A program made the position numbers and the translations under genes. 6,356 nucleotides of DNA, from the NCBI GenBank assembly GCA_900548075.1, contig URJD01000110.1:1-6356 (forward strand). The letters run 5' to 3'. Below the pieces are notes generated by a model, which was not told where the DNA came from, ran no database searches, and worked only from the letters and a program-made list of their open reading frames with translations. Source of the stretch: an uncultured Collinsella sp. (GTDB lineage: Bacteria > Actinomycetota > Coriobacteriia > Coriobacteriales > Coriobacteriaceae). Shown one piece after another: positions 5,709-6,356 of this stretch (the stretch's first letter is position 1; each line of letters starts with the position of its first letter).

Positions 5709-5715
5709 CCTCCCC
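5709..5715 (-). promoter_or_regulatory. Ribosome binding site fixing the GTG start of the MATE gene
   Basis: On the minus strand GGGGAGG ends four bases before the GTG at 5704. It is the only strong site near the 5' end of this frame and argues against the longer TTG start at 5737. Confidence 0.7.
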
Positions 5716-5829
5716 ACACGCATACGTCAAACAACAAAACAGCAATTTAAAACCAAAGCCAAAACCAGCTTAGCACCGACTGGCGGCGACCGAAACACCC
5801 CGAATTAGAGCGCGGTGCGAAATATCTGC

Positions 5830-6356
5830 CTAGTGATACAAACCCGGCTGGTAGTGATACTCATTGCTCACGTGCGGGCACAGCTGCCAAAAGGCGACGG
5901 CGCTCGCCGCGGCCACGTTGAGCGAATCGACCCCGTGCGCCATCGGAATGCGCACGGCGCGGTCACAGCCCTCAATGGTCTTGGCTCCCAGGCCGGCACC
6001 CTCGGTACCCATAAAGATCGCCAGGCGATCAATCTCCTGCAGCACGGGATCGTCCAACGACACCGAATCATCCGTCAACGCCATGGCGGAACACGAAAAG
6101 CCGGCATCGTGCAGCGCCGCCAGCCCATCATGCGGCCATACGCGCGCCTCACTGCCAATACGCGTCCACGGCACCTGAAACACGGTGCCCATGCTCACGC
6201 GGGCCGAGCGACGATACAGCGGGTCACAGCACGTAGGACTCACCAAAATGCCATCGACGTTCAGCGCAGCCGCCGAGCGGAAAATCGCGCCGACGTTGGT
6301 GTGGTCGACAATGCCCTCGAGCACGCACACGCGCACCGGGCGCTCCCCCGCCGCCT
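5830..6356 (-). CDS. SpoU/TrmH-family RNA 2'-O-methyltransferase, N-terminus outside the window
   Basis: The 3' part (175 codons) of an S-adenosylmethionine-dependent enzyme that methylates a ribose 2'-OH in tRNA or rRNA, built on the knotted SPOUT fold. The frame stays open to the window edge upstream of the GTG at 6336 (reading AAGERP), so that GTG is not the true start. Full-length relatives have an N-terminal substrate-binding domain of about 100 residues, which is missing here. Counting from that GTG, the family motifs are: motif 1 NVGAIFRSAAAL (14-25, Asn14 and Arg20), motif 2 FMGTEGAGL (108-116, Glu112) and motif 3 IPMAHGVDSLNVAAASAVAF (130-149, Ser138-Leu-Asn140). All expected catalytic and cofactor-loop residues are present. 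The target nucleotide cannot be named: TrmH, RlmB and TsnR-like enzymes share these motifs. No convincing terminator follows the TAG. Confidence 0.9.
   Translation of the reverse strand, partial: AAGERPVRVCVLEGIVDHTNVGAIFRSAAALNVDGILVSPTCCDPLYRRSARVSMGTVFQVPWTRIGSEARVWPHDGLAALHDAGFSCSAMALTDDSVSLDDPVLQEIDRLAIFMGTEGAGLGAKTIEGCDRAVRIPMAHGVDSLNVAAASAVAFWQLCPHVSNEYHYQPGLYH

Noticed and set aside
5773..5818. Inverted repeat GCACCG/CGGTGC as a terminator of the RNA methyltransferase gene
   Set aside because: Only six base pairs with a 34-base loop. The T-rich stretch beyond it on the minus strand is interrupted, so this is too weak to call.
5738..5829. Promoter for the MATE gene
   Set aside because: The region is AT-rich near 5738-5765, but I find no -35/-10 pair with acceptable spacing that I would defend.

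Overview
The window looks like a chromosomal piece of a GC-rich actinobacterium, most likely a Coriobacteriia gut bacterium of the Collinsella type. That placement rests on GC-rich codon use, the overall look of FtsH, the MATE pump and the RNA methyltransferase, and the mobile-element content. It is an inference from memory, not a search result. Most genes are ordinary housekeeping or transport functions. The accessory interest lies in one self-contained element and one recombinase remnant.

Layout from left to right. Positions 1-177 are non-coding, AT-rich at first and then strikingly G-rich. Positions 178-321 (+) hold what looks like the last ~47 codons of a serine recombinase, with no body attached, overlapping tail-to-tail with the next gene. 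Positions 281-742 (-) encode a complete DUF523/TudS-like cysteine protein, probably an Fe-S desulfurase relative. A perfect 13-bp hairpin (765-797) separates it from ftsH at 819-2726 (-), the membrane AAA+ zinc protease. ftsH is divergent from a CobO/BtuR-family protein at 2804-3289 (+), which appears to lack the corrinoid-covering lid of the family.

Positions 3301-4358 hold a RAYT-type (Y1/HUH, IS200-like) transposase gene (3376-4146, -). It is bracketed by short tandem arrays of a ~27-bp unit, two copies on the left and three on the right, in inverted orientation. The copies nearest the gene share a variant tail. The unit can fold into a hairpin whose stem pairs better on one strand than the other, as expected of a site read by a single-strand transposase. 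The element sits exactly between the 3' ends of two convergent genes, cobO and a MATE efflux pump (4355-5704, -), and its outer edge supplies the pump's stop codon. The window ends with the 3' part of a SpoU/TrmH-type RNA 2'-O-methyltransferase (5830-6356, -), whose N-terminus is outside.

The genes do not form one pathway. Four of the five complete genes and the partial methyltransferase lie on the minus strand, in short or single-gene transcription units. The best candidate for an incompletely described system is the RAYT with its paired 27-bp repeat arrays. The second is the lidless CobO-like protein.
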